A DNA stretch of 64,000 nucleotides, from assembly GCF_002631205.1 (NCBI RefSeq), contig NZ_PDLO01000005.1, positions 62,001 to 126,000 on the forward strand, written 5' to 3'. Positions 25,492 through 33,944 of the stretch are shown piece by piece. The position numbers were made by a program, and so were the translations under genes. Origin of the DNA: Neolewinella marina. GTDB lineage: Bacteria > Bacteroidota > Bacteroidia > Chitinophagales > Saprospiraceae. Numbering within the stretch: position 1 is the first letter of the stretch; every line of letters begins with the position of its first letter. Under the pieces are notes generated by a model, which saw only the letters and a program-made list of their open reading frames with translations, ran no database searches and was not told the origin of the DNA.

Positions 25492-25676
25492 ATGGATTTA
25501 CGATTTTTGATTGCGATTGGCTGTTGCCCGCTGGCGGGTACATTTTCCCAGAGCGAGCAAAATTACGCTGTTTTGGGCGGGACCCGGGTTGCCCAGGGCG
25601 AGGCGCTGCGCGCCGAGGGAATTTACCAAGCAGAAGGCGCCATGTACCATTTGCGGAGCAGCGCAACGGGAAGCAT
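25492..25676. other. intergenic stretch with words resembling the AT-rich repeat
   Basis: The gap begins near GGATTTACGATTTTTGATTG and later holds AATTTACCA and GTACCATTTGC. These words also occur in the elements at 2277 and 2427, but the order and middle differ. A CCCGCTGGCGGG palindrome lies at about 25529. It may be a decayed or related element. No gene is seen. Confidence 0.3.
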
Positions 25677-26426
25677 TCAGCCCTTCCGGGCGTACATGGC
25701 CGGCCGGACCAATCCCCAGCGGGCGAGGCGGTGGACGATGGATACGCGGAGGACGCCCAGGCCGTACTTGCTGCTGCGCAGGAAGTTGATGCTGCTCGCC
25801 TCTTCGAAGTACTTGGTGGGGCAGGTAACCTCGGCGATGGGGAAGCGGTGGAAGATGATCTGTGAGAGCATCTCGTTGTCGAAGACGAAGTCGTCGTCGT
25901 TGGCTTCGAAATTGATGGTCTCAAGCACCTCGCGGCTGAAGGCCCGGTAGCCGGTGTGGTATTCGCTGAGCTTGTAGTTGACCAGGAAATTCTGGACGGC
26001 CGTCAGGAAGCGGTTGGCGACGTATTTGTACAGGGGCATGCCCCCACGCAGGGCGCCCATGCCCAGAATACGGGAGCCGAGTACCACGGGGTAGACGCCC
26101 TCGCCGATGATGTTACACATGGCGGGGATGAGCTTGGGGGTGTACTGGTAATCGGGGTGCAGCATCACCACGATGTCGGCGCCCACCTCCAGGGCCTTGC
26201 GGTAGAGGCTTTTCTGGTTGCCGCCGTAGCCGCGGTTGCGGGGGTGGGTGATCACGTACTCCACGCCCAGCTGCCGGGCCAGGGCGGAGGTTTCGTCGGC
26301 GCTGGCGTCGTCGCAGAGGATGACCTCGTCGACCAGGTCGCGGGGCACCTCCCGGTAGGTGCGTTCCAGGGTGAGGGCGGCGTTATAGGCCGGCATCACC
26401 ACTACTACCTTCTTGTCCTTGTACAT
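25677..26426 (-). CDS. family 2 glycosyltransferase
   Basis: The 249-residue protein starts MYKDKKVVVVMPAYNAALTL at ATG 26426. The GT-A fold shows the nucleotide-sugar site in VILCDDASADETSALARQLG near residue 37, YGGNQKSLYRKALEVGADIV near 70 and VMLHPDYQYTPKL near 92, where the Asp acts with the metal. There are no long C-terminal membrane helices, so it resembles the soluble dolichol-phosphate-mannose synthase-like group. It probably transfers a hexose to a lipid carrier or growing glycan. A TACTTTTG box six bases before the ATG suggests a leaderless or nearly leaderless transcript. Confidence 0.88.
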   Translation of the reverse strand: MYKDKKVVVVMPAYNAALTLERTYREVPRDLVDEVILCDDASADETSALARQLGVEYVITHPRNRGYGGNQKSLYRKALEVGADIVVMLHPDYQYTPKLIPAMCNIIGEGVYPVVLGSRILGMGALRGGMPLYKYVANRFLTAVQNFLVNYKLSEYHTGYRAFSREVLETINFEANDDDFVFDNEMLSQIIFHRFPIAEVTCPTKYFEEASSINFLRSSKYGLGVLRVSIVHRLARWGLVRPAMYARKG

Positions 26427-26432
26427 GGGGCC

Positions 26433-26440
26433 CAAAAGTA
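26433..26440 (-). promoter_or_regulatory. -7-type promoter box close to start codon
   Basis: TACTTTTG on the minus strand matches TAnnTTTG and lies six bases before ATG 26426. No clear TTG is found 19-21 bases upstream, so the call rests on the -7 box alone. Confidence 0.4.
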
Positions 26441-26451
26441 GGCAACATCCC

Positions 26452-27195
26452 CTACCCCTGGGAGGTCGGCCTCACCTGCAGTTCGTTGATGTGGACGCTG
26501 TCGGGCTGGCTGATAGCGTAGTGGATGGCGTTGGCGATGTCTTCGCTGGCGAGGAACTTCAGGTCCTTGAAGAACCCCTGGATGTCGTTCATGAGCTCGT
26601 CGTCGGTGATGGTCTCCGTCAGTTCGGTTTCCACCGCGCCGGGCTCGATGCAGGTCACGCGTATCCCGTGCTTGGGGGCGAGTTCCTGCCGCAGTCCGTC
26701 GCTTAGGGCCCGCACGGCGAATTTAGTGGCGGAGTAAACGGCGCTGCCCACCATGACCTCCCGACCGGCCACGCTGGAGATGTTGACGATGTGGCCCTGC
26801 TTGCGCTCCACCATGTCGGGGAGGGTTTCGGCCAGGCAGTGGAGTACGCCGTTTACGTTGACGTCGACCATCTTGAGCCACTCGTCCACGTGGAGGTTCT
26901 TCATGTAGCTGAGGGGCATGATGCCGGCGTTGTTGACCAGGATGTCGCAGGGGCCGAAGGTGGCCCTGGTCTGCTCTACCAGCTGCTTGACGTCCTTGGC
27001 CTTGGTGACGTCGGTTTCCACAACGAGGGCTTCGCCGCCGGCCTTTTCAATTTCCCGCTTCAGTTCGTTGAGGCGGGAGGCCCGGCGGGCTGCCAGCACG
27101 ACCTTTACGCCGTCTGCGGCCAGTTTCTTCGCGGTGGCTTCCCCGATGCCGCTGCTGGCCCCAGTGATGATGGCTACTTTTCCCTGTAATTGCAT
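26452..27195 (-). CDS. short-chain dehydrogenase/reductase
   Basis: The 247-residue protein starts MQLQGKVAIITGASSGIGEA at the ATG at 27195. The NAD(P) site is TGASSGIG near residue 12. NNAGIMPL near 88 and the catalytic Ser-Tyr-Lys set in ISSVAGREVMVGSAVYSATK (Tyr and Lys near 154 and 158) are intact. It matches classical SDRs of the YdfG/serine dehydrogenase-like group, and an Arg after the second strand (LAARRASRL) favours NADP. The substrate is unknown. The stop lies 25 bases from the start of the family 2 glycosyltransferase, on the same strand. Confidence 0.9.
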   Translation of the reverse strand: MQLQGKVAIITGASSGIGEATAKKLAADGVKVVLAARRASRLNELKREIEKAGGEALVVETDVTKAKDVKQLVEQTRATFGPCDILVNNAGIMPLSYMKNLHVDEWLKMVDVNVNGVLHCLAETLPDMVERKQGHIVNISSVAGREVMVGSAVYSATKFAVRALSDGLRQELAPKHGIRVTCIEPGAVETELTETITDDELMNDIQGFFKDLKFLASEDIANAIHYAISQPDSVHINELQVRPTSQG

Positions 27196-27273
27196 AGTTC
27201 CTTTTTCGGTGCAACTCCGAAAATGGGGATACGGTTCCGGAAATCGACCGGATTCACCCACCGCGTAGGCGGC

Positions 27274-27876
27274 CTACCCCTTTGGGGTGCGGAGATGGGC
27301 GGGACGGTCCACGATGACGATCTCGCTAATCCGGGTGGTCGGGGGCACCGCGGCGGTATCGATCCGCGCCCCCCCGGCGGAGAAATCCCTCAGACCAAAG
27401 GCCTTATTGGTCGAGTAGGCGTAGGTCATGCCTCCGGCTTCGGCGCCCCGAACCTCCAGCTTGGGGTAGGCCAGCAACAGTCGGTCGAAAGTATGCCCCA
27501 CTCGAATCCCCCCTTCGGTGGCCGCCGCGGCGTTGGAGACGTGAATGTCCCCTACCCGGCTGGAATCATCCTCCGCTACTTCGAGGTAGCCCAGCCGCTC
27601 CCCCCGGCGGCCACGGATGTAGTAGACGGTGGCGGCCCCGGCGGTAGTTTCCCGGGTACCCCGCTCCAGCCGGTCGGCGGCCTCGCTGAGGGGCATGCCG
27701 GGGGTGATGCCGTAGATGGTGGACTTCCGGATGCCGTAGCGCGGCGGGTCCAGCGGCACGGAATCGGTCAGCACGGCGACGGTTTCCGTCCCTGGTCCGT
27801 TCAGGGGGTCCGGGTCGGTACAGCCCGCAAGCAGCAGGAGAAGCCACAGAGCGGTGAGTGCAAACGGCTTGCGCAT
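27274..27876 (-). CDS. lipoprotein of unknown function
   Basis: The 200-residue protein has an N-terminal lipoprotein signal, MRKPFALTALWLLLLLAGC. After an Asp/Pro-rich linker the mature part has alternating beta strands (IYGITPGMPLSEAADRLERG, then YYIRGRRGERLGYLEVAEDD), with GGIRVGHTFDRLLLAYPKLE near residue 130. The pattern of a G-x-x-L-x-x-A/V fold repeated twice resembles small periplasmic beta-alpha proteins, but no family is recognised. The gene is divergent from mtaB with 80 bases between starts. Confidence 0.7.
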   Translation of the reverse strand: MRKPFALTALWLLLLLAGCTDPDPLNGPGTETVAVLTDSVPLDPPRYGIRKSTIYGITPGMPLSEAADRLERGTRETTAGAATVYYIRGRRGERLGYLEVAEDDSSRVGDIHVSNAAAATEGGIRVGHTFDRLLLAYPKLEVRGAEAGGMTYAYSTNKAFGLRDFSAGGARIDTAAVPPTTRISEIVIVDRPAHLRTPKG

Positions 27877-27943
27877 GGTTACCCGGGTATTGAGCCAACG
27901 TACAACCCCTGGCAGCCATTTAGTGTTTATCCGTCTTCCTTCG

Positions 27944-27951
27944 TAATTTTG
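27944..27951 (+). promoter_or_regulatory. -7-type promoter box directly before mtaB
   Basis: TAATTTTG fits TAnnTTTG and ends five bases before the mtaB ATG at 27957. The expected transcription start would fall on or next to the start codon. The -33 region has TTAGTG rather than TTG. Confidence 0.45.
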
Positions 27952-27956
27952 CCCCC

Positions 27957-29315
27957 ATGTCCACCATCGGTACCGTTTCCTTCTACACCCTGGGTTGCAA
28001 GCTCAACTACAGTGAGACTTCCGCCATCGGCCGGCAGTTCGAGGGGGTGGGCTACCGCGAGGTACCCTTCGCGGAGGGGGCCGACGTGGTGGTGATCAAT
28101 ACCTGCTCGGTGACGGAGTTCGCCGACCGCAAGTGCCGCAACGTCGTCCGCCGGGCCCTGAAGAAGAACGCCGACGCCAAGGTGGTGGTAGTAGGCTGCT
28201 ACGCCCAACTGAAACCCGAAGAGATCGCCGACATCGAGGGCGTCGACCTGGTACTCGGGGCGGCGGAGAAGTTCCGCATCCTCGATTTCATCGACGGCAT
28301 CGGGATGGGCAGCGGCAAGGGCATGGTCCGGGCCGGCGAGGTGAAGGAGGCCGACAGTTTCATCTCCAGTTTCAGCTTCGGCGACCGCACCCGCTCCTTT
28401 CTGAAGGTGCAGGACGGCTGCGACTACAAGTGTACCTTCTGCACCATCCCCCTGGCCCGGGGCGCCAGCCGCAGCAGCACCGTGGAGCAGATCGTGGGCG
28501 ACGCCGAGGCCATCGCCGCCCGCGGCGTCAAGGAGATCGTCCTCACGGGCGTCAACATCGGCGACTTCGGCAACGGCACCCAGGTGATCGAAGGCAAGCG
28601 GCCCCGCAAGGAAGCACTGTTCGTCGACCTGGCCCGCGCCCTGGATGAGGTGGAGGGCATCAGCCGCTTCCGCATCTCCAGCATCGAGCCCAACCTGTGC
28701 ACCGACGAGGTGATCGACTTCGTCGCCAACAGCCAACGCTTCGCGCCCCACTTCCACATGCCCCTGCAGAGCGGCAACAACAAGCAACTGGCCCAGATGC
28801 GTCGCCGCTACCGCCGCGAGCTCTTCGCCGAGCGGGTGGCCCACATCCGCAGCGTCATGCCCCACTGCTGCATCGGCGTCGACCTCATCGTCGGCTTCCC
28901 CGGGGAAACGGAGGAGGACTTCCTGGAAACCTACCGCTTCGTACAGGAACTGGACGTTACTTACCTCCACGTCTTCACCTACAGCGAGCGGGCCAATACC
29001 CCGGCCGCGGACATGGAAGGGGCCGTGCCCCTGGCCGAACGCCGCCGCCGCAACAAGATGCTGCAGATCCTGAGCGACAAGAAGCGCCGCGCCTTCTACG
29101 AGCGCCACCTCGGACAAACCCGCCCCGTACTGCTGGAAAAGGGCAAGGAGGAAGGACTCCTCCAGGGCTTCACCGACAACTACATCAAGGTTTCCTTCCC
29201 GGCCGACGACAGCTGGATCAACCACCTCGTCGACCTCGAACTCGACCCCAACTCCCCACCCGAAGGCAGCGGTACCGAAATGACCCTGCCCGGGCGCCTG
29301 CTGGTGGAAGGCTAG
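27957..29315 (+). CDS. mtaB: tRNA t6A37 methylthiotransferase MtaB
   Basis: This 452-residue protein begins with the N-terminal iron-sulfur domain: Cys residues in TLGCKLNYSETSAI, INTCSVTEFADRKCRN and VVVGCYAQLKPEE. The radical SAM site is DGCDYKCTFCTIPLARG (CxxxCxxC) near residue 150. A C-terminal TRAM-like domain ends the protein. VLTGVNIGDFG and RISSIEPN are family motifs that separate MtaB from MiaB and RimO. The enzyme adds a methylthio group to t6A at position 37 of ANN-decoding tRNAs. It is monocistronic; downstream lies the palindromic repeat array. Confidence 0.93.
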   Translation: MSTIGTVSFYTLGCKLNYSETSAIGRQFEGVGYREVPFAEGADVVVINTCSVTEFADRKCRNVVRRALKKNADAKVVVVGCYAQLKPEEIADIEGVDLVLGAAEKFRILDFIDGIGMGSGKGMVRAGEVKEADSFISSFSFGDRTRSFLKVQDGCDYKCTFCTIPLARGASRSSTVEQIVGDAEAIAARGVKEIVLTGVNIGDFGNGTQVIEGKRPRKEALFVDLARALDEVEGISRFRISSIEPNLCTDEVIDFVANSQRFAPHFHMPLQSGNNKQLAQMRRRYRRELFAERVAHIRSVMPHCCIGVDLIVGFPGETEEDFLETYRFVQELDVTYLHVFTYSERANTPAADMEGAVPLAERRRRNKMLQILSDKKRRAFYERHLGQTRPVLLEKGKEEGLLQGFTDNYIKVSFPADDSWINHLVDLELDPNSPPEGSGTEMTLPGRLLVEG

Positions 29316-29355
29316 GGCAGCTGGCGGGCGCCAGCCTGAAAACCTCATACTAGTT

Positions 29356-29897
29356 GTCGGACGAACCCTGCGCAAGCTGCGGGCATTCGTCCGACGAAGG
29401 GCGCCAACCAGCCAACCAGCAACCAGCAACCCATAAAACCAGCAACCAGAACAGCATCTCCACTCGGCGAGTGGAGGGTCCGCCCAACCAGCAACCAGCT
29501 AACCAGAAACCAGCCACCAGCAACCAAAAAACCCCAGACCAGTCGTCGGACGAACCCGGCGCAAGCTGCGGGAATTCGTCAGACGACGGGCGGCAACCAG
29601 CACCCAGCCTACCAGAACATCATCTCCACTCGGCGAGTGGAGGGTCCGCCTAACCAGCAACCGGCCAACCAGCAACCCATAAAACCAGCAACCAGAACAG
29701 CCTCTCCACTCGGCGAGTGGAGGGTCCGCCCAACCAGCAACCAGAAAACCGAAAACCTCAGACCAGTCGTCGGACGAACCCGGCGCAAGCTGCGGGAATT
29801 CGTCAGACGACGGGCAGCACCCAGCCAACCAGCAACCGGCCAACCAGCAACCCATAAAACCAGCAAACAGAACAGCCTCTCCACTCGGCGAGTGGAG
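29356..29897. repeat. interspersed palindromic repeat array
   Basis: Two palindrome types alternate. Type A is CTCCACTCGGCGAGTGGAG, a perfect 8-bp hairpin with a 3-base loop, at 29458-29476, 29624-29642, 29704-29722 and 29879-29897. Each copy is followed by GGTCCGCC. Type B is a ~45-base hairpin with arms CGTCGGACGAA and TTCGTC(C/A)GACGA around GCGCAAGCTGCGGG, at 29357-29399, 29542-29587 and 29766-29811. Between them lie imperfect tandem runs of AACCAGC/AACCAGA, about 20-110 bases long. The larger blocks of A-spacer-B are themselves duplicated. Open frames across it are low-complexity by-products. It resembles REP/BIME arrays. Confidence 0.85.
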
Positions 29898-29975
29898 GGT
29901 CCGCCCAACCAGAAACCAGCAACCAAAATCAACCCTTCCCCCCAAACCCTTACCTTCATCGCAACCGCCCGCGCC

Positions 29976-30716
29976 ATGAAGCCCCTGCTCCTTGCCCTGT
30001 TCCTTTGCACCTGCGCCCCCGCCCTACTCAGCGGACAGCGCGCCGCGGAGCTCATCGAGCAAGTGGCAAACGCAGTAGGCCTGGAGGCGATGCAGACGCT
30101 GAAGGACGTAGAATATTCCTACCACGCCGGCAATACCGAGAGCCTGGAACGCTACATCTTCGACGGAGAGGTGAGCTACGGACGTACGCGAACCGACGAC
30201 GGACGGACGGTAGAGCAATACCACAATGGACGCACGACCACCGTGATCGTGGACGGGCAGCTTACGCGGGAACCTGCGGAAGTGAGCCAGGCGCTCTTCC
30301 GCCGCAAGACCAACTATTACTGGCTGATGATGATGCACAAGCTCCGCGACCCGGGCGTGGAGCATGATTACATCGGCACCCGGGTCATCGAGGGGATCCC
30401 TTATGAGTTGGTGGACATGACCTTCGGGGAAGGGGTGGGCTTGGCGCAGGACCGCTACCGGCTGTTCGTGAATCCCTACACCTACCTGGTCGACCGCTTT
30501 CTGTACACCGTCGCGGCCGCCGACCGCCTGACGCCGACGCTGATGCAGGTGACCTACGACTGCTTCCCGGAGGGCGTAAGGCTGCCGGTGGTGAGCCGGA
30601 GTCATCCCGTCCGCGACTGGGAGGGGGAACCGACCACGGAGGGGGAATGGCGGGTAAGCCACCGCAAGGGCTTCCGCTTCAACAACGGGTTTACGCCGGA
30701 GACCATCCGGCAGTAG
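29976..30716 (+). CDS. secreted protein of unknown function (LolA-like fold possible)
   Basis: The 246-residue protein starts MKPLLLALFLCTCAPALLSG, a signal peptide. The mature part begins with an amphipathic helix (AAELIEQVANAVGLEAMQTL). Long antiparallel strands follow (VEYSYHAGNTESLERYIFDG, then REPAEVSQALFRRKTNYYWL), and near residue 130 comes VIEGIPYELVDMTFGEGVGL. This helix-then-beta arrangement resembles the outer membrane lipoprotein carrier or sorting-type fold common in Bacteroidota, but no catalytic motif is seen. The open frame extends upstream through the repeat array, so the start is set by the signal peptide. The stop is one base from that of the convergent lipoprotein. Confidence 0.75.
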   Translation: MKPLLLALFLCTCAPALLSGQRAAELIEQVANAVGLEAMQTLKDVEYSYHAGNTESLERYIFDGEVSYGRTRTDDGRTVEQYHNGRTTTVIVDGQLTREPAEVSQALFRRKTNYYWLMMMHKLRDPGVEHDYIGTRVIEGIPYELVDMTFGEGVGLAQDRYRLFVNPYTYLVDRFLYTVAAADRLTPTLMQVTYDCFPEGVRLPVVSRSHPVRDWEGEPTTEGEWRVSHRKGFRFNNGFTPETIRQ

Positions 30717-30717
30717 G

Positions 30718-31257
30718 CTAGCGCACCAGCTGCAACATGAAGTCGCCCTGCGTCCGCATGCTTATGCCGTAGTCGGCGTCGGATTCCGTGACGTCCATTT
30801 CGGTGAGCAGGCTGATTTGCCGCTGCTGGACGAAATCGAGTACCAGGCACGATTGGGGGTCAGTGAAGTAGCCAGTGCCATTGGGATTGCGCAGGCCGGA
30901 GAGCAGCAGCGAGCCGTCGCGGTAGCTCCACTTCCCGCTGCCAATGCCTTGGTCGCGGTACTGCTGGCGGTCGGAATCGGTCTCTACGGTCATGGTGTAG
31001 GCCCCACTGGAGGTCCACCGGCCGTCGTCTTCCAGGAAGATCATGAGGTCGCTGTCGGAAATGGCACTGATGCCCTTTTCGTTGATGGGGTTGCCGGAAA
31101 AGGTTCCGGTGACGCGAAAGTCACCGCTGAATTCCCGCACGTCCCAGCTGCCGACGAAGTCGGACTCGGTCAGTACGTATTCACCGGGTTCGTCCTTCTC
31201 GCAGGCCGACAGGCCGAGCAGGGAGAGGAGAAAGAGAAGGGGTAGACTTTTACTCAT
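30718..31257 (-). CDS. lipoprotein, lipocalin-like, unknown
   Basis: The 179-residue protein begins at ATG 31257 with MSKSLPLLFLLSLLGLSAC, a lipoprotein signal. The mature part (ESDFVGSWDVREFSGDFRVT, EDDGRWTSSGAYTMTVETDS and GKWSYRDGSLLLSG) has the W-x-x and G-x-W spacing of small lipocalin-like or DUF-type Bacteroidota lipoproteins, which bind hydrophobic ligands or have no known role. The upstream frame (about 13 codons) has no signal features. The stop lies one base from the convergent gene at 30716. Confidence 0.75.
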   Translation of the reverse strand: MSKSLPLLFLLSLLGLSACEKDEPGEYVLTESDFVGSWDVREFSGDFRVTGTFSGNPINEKGISAISDSDLMIFLEDDGRWTSSGAYTMTVETDSDRQQYRDQGIGSGKWSYRDGSLLLSGLRNPNGTGYFTDPQSCLVLDFVQQRQISLLTEMDVTESDADYGISMRTQGDFMLQLVR

Positions 31258-31401
31258 ATACACACGGTTGGGGTCAGCCGGGGCCCTGCGGGTCAACGAG
31301 GGTCGGCTAAATGCTCTGGTGTGGTGTTCTTAGTGTGAAAAATGGGTACGCCCGCCGTAATAACTTTTTCCGGCTTATCTGTGGTATCTGACGGCAAGAA
31401 A

Positions 31402-31435
31402 AAGCCCCCGTCACATTTATTTGTAACGGGGGCTT
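31402..31435 (-). terminator. hairpin terminator of aconitase
   Basis: AAGCCCCCGT at 31402-31411 pairs with ACGGGGGCTT at 31426-31435, extended by an inner ACA/TGT pair. On the minus strand it is followed by a T-rich run. It lies 27 bases after the acnA stop. The rest of the 205-base gap shows nothing else. Confidence 0.8.
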
Positions 31436-31462
31436 CGTCGATCGGTTCGGTTATGACGATCC

Positions 31463-33730
31463 TCAGGCGGTCAGCTCCTGGCGGATTTTGTTGAGGGCGC
31501 TGCCGGCGCGTACCCAGTCGATCTGGGCCTGGTTGTAGGTGTGGGCTACCTCGAAGGAATCCTTCGTTCCATCGGCGTGCTCCAGTACTACGGTCAGGTT
31601 GCGGTTGGGGGCCATGGCGGCGAAGTCGGTGATGCTCACCTTGTCGTCCTGCCGGACCTTCTCGTAGTCGTCGGGGTTGACGAAGGTCAGGGCCAGCATG
31701 CCCTGCTTCTTGAGGTTGGTCTCGTGGATGCGGGCGAAGCTCTTCACCAGCACGGCGTGGACGCCCAGGAAGCGGGGTTCCATGGCGGCGTGTTCGCGGC
31801 TGGAGCCCTCGCCGTAGTTCTCTTCTCCAACCACGATCTGGCCGATACCATTATCGCGGTAGGTGGTGGCGCTGTCGGGCACGGCCATGTACTCGTCGGT
31901 GACGTAGTTGAGCACCGAGTTGGTCTTCTCATTGTAGGCGTTGATGGCGCCGATGAGGCAGTTCTGGCTGATGTTCTCCAGGTGACCGCGGTAGGTGAGC
32001 CAGGGGCCGGCCATGGAGATGTGGTCGGTGGTACACTTGCCCTTGGCCTTGATGAGTACGCGCATGTCCTGGACCTGCTCCGTACGGATGGGCTTGAAGG
32101 GTTCGAGCAGTTGCAGGCGATCGCTGCTGGGGTCGACGCTCACCTCGATGCCGCTGCCGTCGGCGGCGGGTTCCTGGTAGCCGGCGTCTTCCACGGCGAA
32201 GCCCTTGGGGGGCAGCTCCACGCCGGTGGGCGGGTCGAGCTTCACCTCTTCGCCCCGCTCGTTGGTCAGGGTATCGGTGAGGGGGTTGAACTTCATGCTG
32301 CCGCTGATGGACATGGCGGTGACGATCTCCGGACTGGCCACGAAGCCGCGGGTCTGGGGGTTGCCGTCGTTGCGCTTGGCGAAGTTGCGGTTAAAGCTGG
32401 TGATGATGGAGTTGGCGCGGTTGGGATCGTCGGTGTGGCGGGCCCACTGACCGATGCAGGGTCCACAGGCGTTGGCCAGCACTACGCCGCCGATCTCCTC
32501 GAAGGCGTCGAGGATGCCGTCGCGCTGTACGGTGAAGCGGATCTGCTCCGAGCCGGGGGTAACGGTGAATTCAGACTTCACCTTCAGTCCCTTTTGCTTG
32601 GCCTGGCGGGCCAGGCTGGCGGCGCGGTCCAGGTCTTCGTAGCTGGAGTTGGTACAGCTGCCGATGAGGCCGACCTCGAGGACGGGGGGGAATTCAAACT
32701 TGTCGACGGCCGCGGCGAACTCACTGATCGGGAAGGCGCGGTCCGGGGTGTAGGGTCCGTTGATGTGGGGCTCCAGGGTGTTCAGGTCGATCTCGATCAC
32801 CCGGTCGAAGTACTGCTCGGGGTTGGCGTACACCTCGGCGTCGCCGGTGAGGTGCTCGGCCACCTGGTCGGCCAGGGCGGCCACGTCGGCGCGGTCGGTG
32901 GCCTTCAGGTAGCGGCTCATACTCTCGTCGTAGCCGAAGGTGGAGGTGGTGGCGCCAATCTCGGCACCCATGTTGCAGATGGTGCCCTTACCGGTACAGC
33001 TCATGCTGCGGGCGCCCTCGCCGAAGTATTCGACGATGGCTCCGGTACCGCCCTTGACGGTCAGGATACCGGCCACCTTCAGGATGACGTCCTTGGGGCT
33101 GGTCCAGCCGCTGAGCTTGCCGGTCAGCTTCACGCCGATCACCTTGGGCATCTTGAGCTCCCAGGGCATGCCGGCCATGACGTCGACGGCGTCGGCACCA
33201 CCTACGCCGATGGCTACCATTCCGAGTCCGCCGGCGTTGGGGGTGTGGCTGTCGGTACCGATCATCATGCCGCCGGGGAAGGCGTAGTTCTCCAGTACAA
33301 TCTGGTGGATGATGCCGGCGCCGGGCTTCCAGAAGCCAATGCCGTACTTGTCGGAAACGGTGGAGAGGAAGTCGTATACCTCCTTGTTCTGGTCGTTGGC
33401 GCGGGCCAGGTCCTCCTCGGCGCCGGTCTCGGCCAGGATGAGGTGGTCACAGTGGACGGTGGAGGGCACGGCTACCTTGTCGCGGCCGGCCATCATGAAC
33501 TGCAGCAGGGCCATCTGGGCCGTAGCGTCCTGCATGGCTACCCGGTCGGGCTGGAAAAAGACGTAGTCCTTGCCCCGGCCGTACTGCTGCAGGGGGCTCT
33601 CGGGGTGCAGGTGGGTGTAGAGGATCTTTTCGGTGAGCGTCAGGGGCTTGCCCAGCTTGGTCCGGGCCTCGGCGACCTTACCGGGCAGGTCTTCGTATAC
33701 TTTTTTGATCAGGTCAATATCAAATGCCAT
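31463..33730 (-). CDS. acnA: aconitate hydratase
   Basis: This 755-residue protein shows the mitochondrial-type aconitase layout. Near residue 155 [18 protein letters not shown] carries active-site residues, and [17 protein letters not shown] and [20 protein letters not shown] carry the three cysteines that bind the [4Fe-4S] cluster. The C-terminal swivel domain has [19 protein letters not shown]. The enzyme converts citrate to isocitrate in the TCA cycle. Length agrees with the bacterial and mitochondrial group (about 750-780). The gene is monocistronic with a clear terminator at 31402 and a TACATTTG box at 33808. The symbol follows the cluster type; a species may name it acn. Confidence 0.95.
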   Translation of the reverse strand: MAFDIDLIKKVYEDLPGKVAEARTKLGKPLTLTEKILYTHLHPESPLQQYGRGKDYVFFQPDRVAMQDATAQMALLQFMMAGRDKVAVPSTVHCDHLILAETGAEEDLARANDQNKEVYDFLSTVSDKYGIGFWKPGAGIIHQIVLENYAFPGGMMIGTDSHTPNAGGLGMVAIGVGGADAVDVMAGMPWELKMPKVIGVKLTGKLSGWTSPKDVILKVAGILTVKGGTGAIVEYFGEGARSMSCTGKGTICNMGAEIGATTSTFGYDESMSRYLKATDRADVAALADQVAEHLTGDAEVYANPEQYFDRVIEIDLNTLEPHINGPYTPDRAFPISEFAAAVDKFEFPPVLEVGLIGSCTNSSYEDLDRAASLARQAKQKGLKVKSEFTVTPGSEQIRFTVQRDGILDAFEEIGGVVLANACGPCIGQWARHTDDPNRANSIITSFNRNFAKRNDGNPQTRGFVASPEIVTAMSISGSMKFNPLTDTLTNERGEEVKLDPPTGVELPPKGFAVEDAGYQEPAADGSGIEVSVDPSSDRLQLLEPFKPIRTEQVQDMRVLIKAKGKCTTDHISMAGPWLTYRGHLENISQNCLIGAINAYNEKTNSVLNYVTDEYMAVPDSATTYRDNGIGQIVVGEENYGEGSSREHAAMEPRFLGVHAVLVKSFARIHETNLKKQGMLALTFVNPDDYEKVRQDDKVSITDFAAMAPNRNLTVVLEHADGTKDSFEVAHTYNQAQIDWVRAGSALNKIRQELTA

Positions 33731-33807
33731 AGTCAGCTGTAGTTTTTAGATTCGACTTCGTCTTTTCGTACTTACTGGGTGAACGCCTCACCGCCGGAAA
33801 AAGTCGA

Positions 33808-33815
33808 CAAATGTA
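33808..33815 (-). promoter_or_regulatory. -7-type promoter box for aconitase
   Basis: TACATTTG on the minus strand matches TAnnTTTG and lies 77 bases upstream of the aconitase ATG. A TTG at the canonical spacing is not evident. Confidence 0.4.
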
Positions 33816-33830
33816 AGGGGATTACGCCAA

Positions 33831-33920
33831 CTAGTACATCGGGCAGCCACAGTTGCCGGTCCGGCACCCGGCCAGCAGCAACAAGCAGATCAACCAAAAG
33901 AGTACGGTAGCCAGGCGCAT
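33831..33920 (-). CDS. tiny lipoprotein (29 residues)
   Basis: ATG 33920 gives MRLATVLFWLICLLLLAGC, a complete lipoprotein signal with lipobox LAGC. Only ten more residues follow (RTGNCGCPMY), then a stop. After processing the mature product would be an 11-residue lipopeptide with three cysteines, counting the lipidated one. It lies on the same strand as the phosphopantetheinyl transferase, 24 bases after its stop, so it may be the last gene of the NRPS operon or an independent gene. I know small Bacteroidota lipoproteins of this shape but no function. Confidence 0.6.
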   Translation of the reverse strand: MRLATVLFWLICLLLLAGCRTGNCGCPMY

Positions 33921-33944
33921 GGGTTCACTTTTGTGCCCAAAATA

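Noticed and set aside
29356-29897. CRISPR array
   Set aside because: Repeats are of two palindromic kinds with similar low-complexity spacers of unequal length; spacers are not unique and no cas genes are near.
29499-30055. Minus-strand frames reading GRTLHSPSGE repeats
   Set aside because: They arise from translation of the palindromic array and are repetitive by-products, not proteins.
31541-33742. 733-codon plus-strand frame opposite aconitase
   Set aside because: Antisense shadow; aconitase is complete with all cluster cysteines on the other strand.
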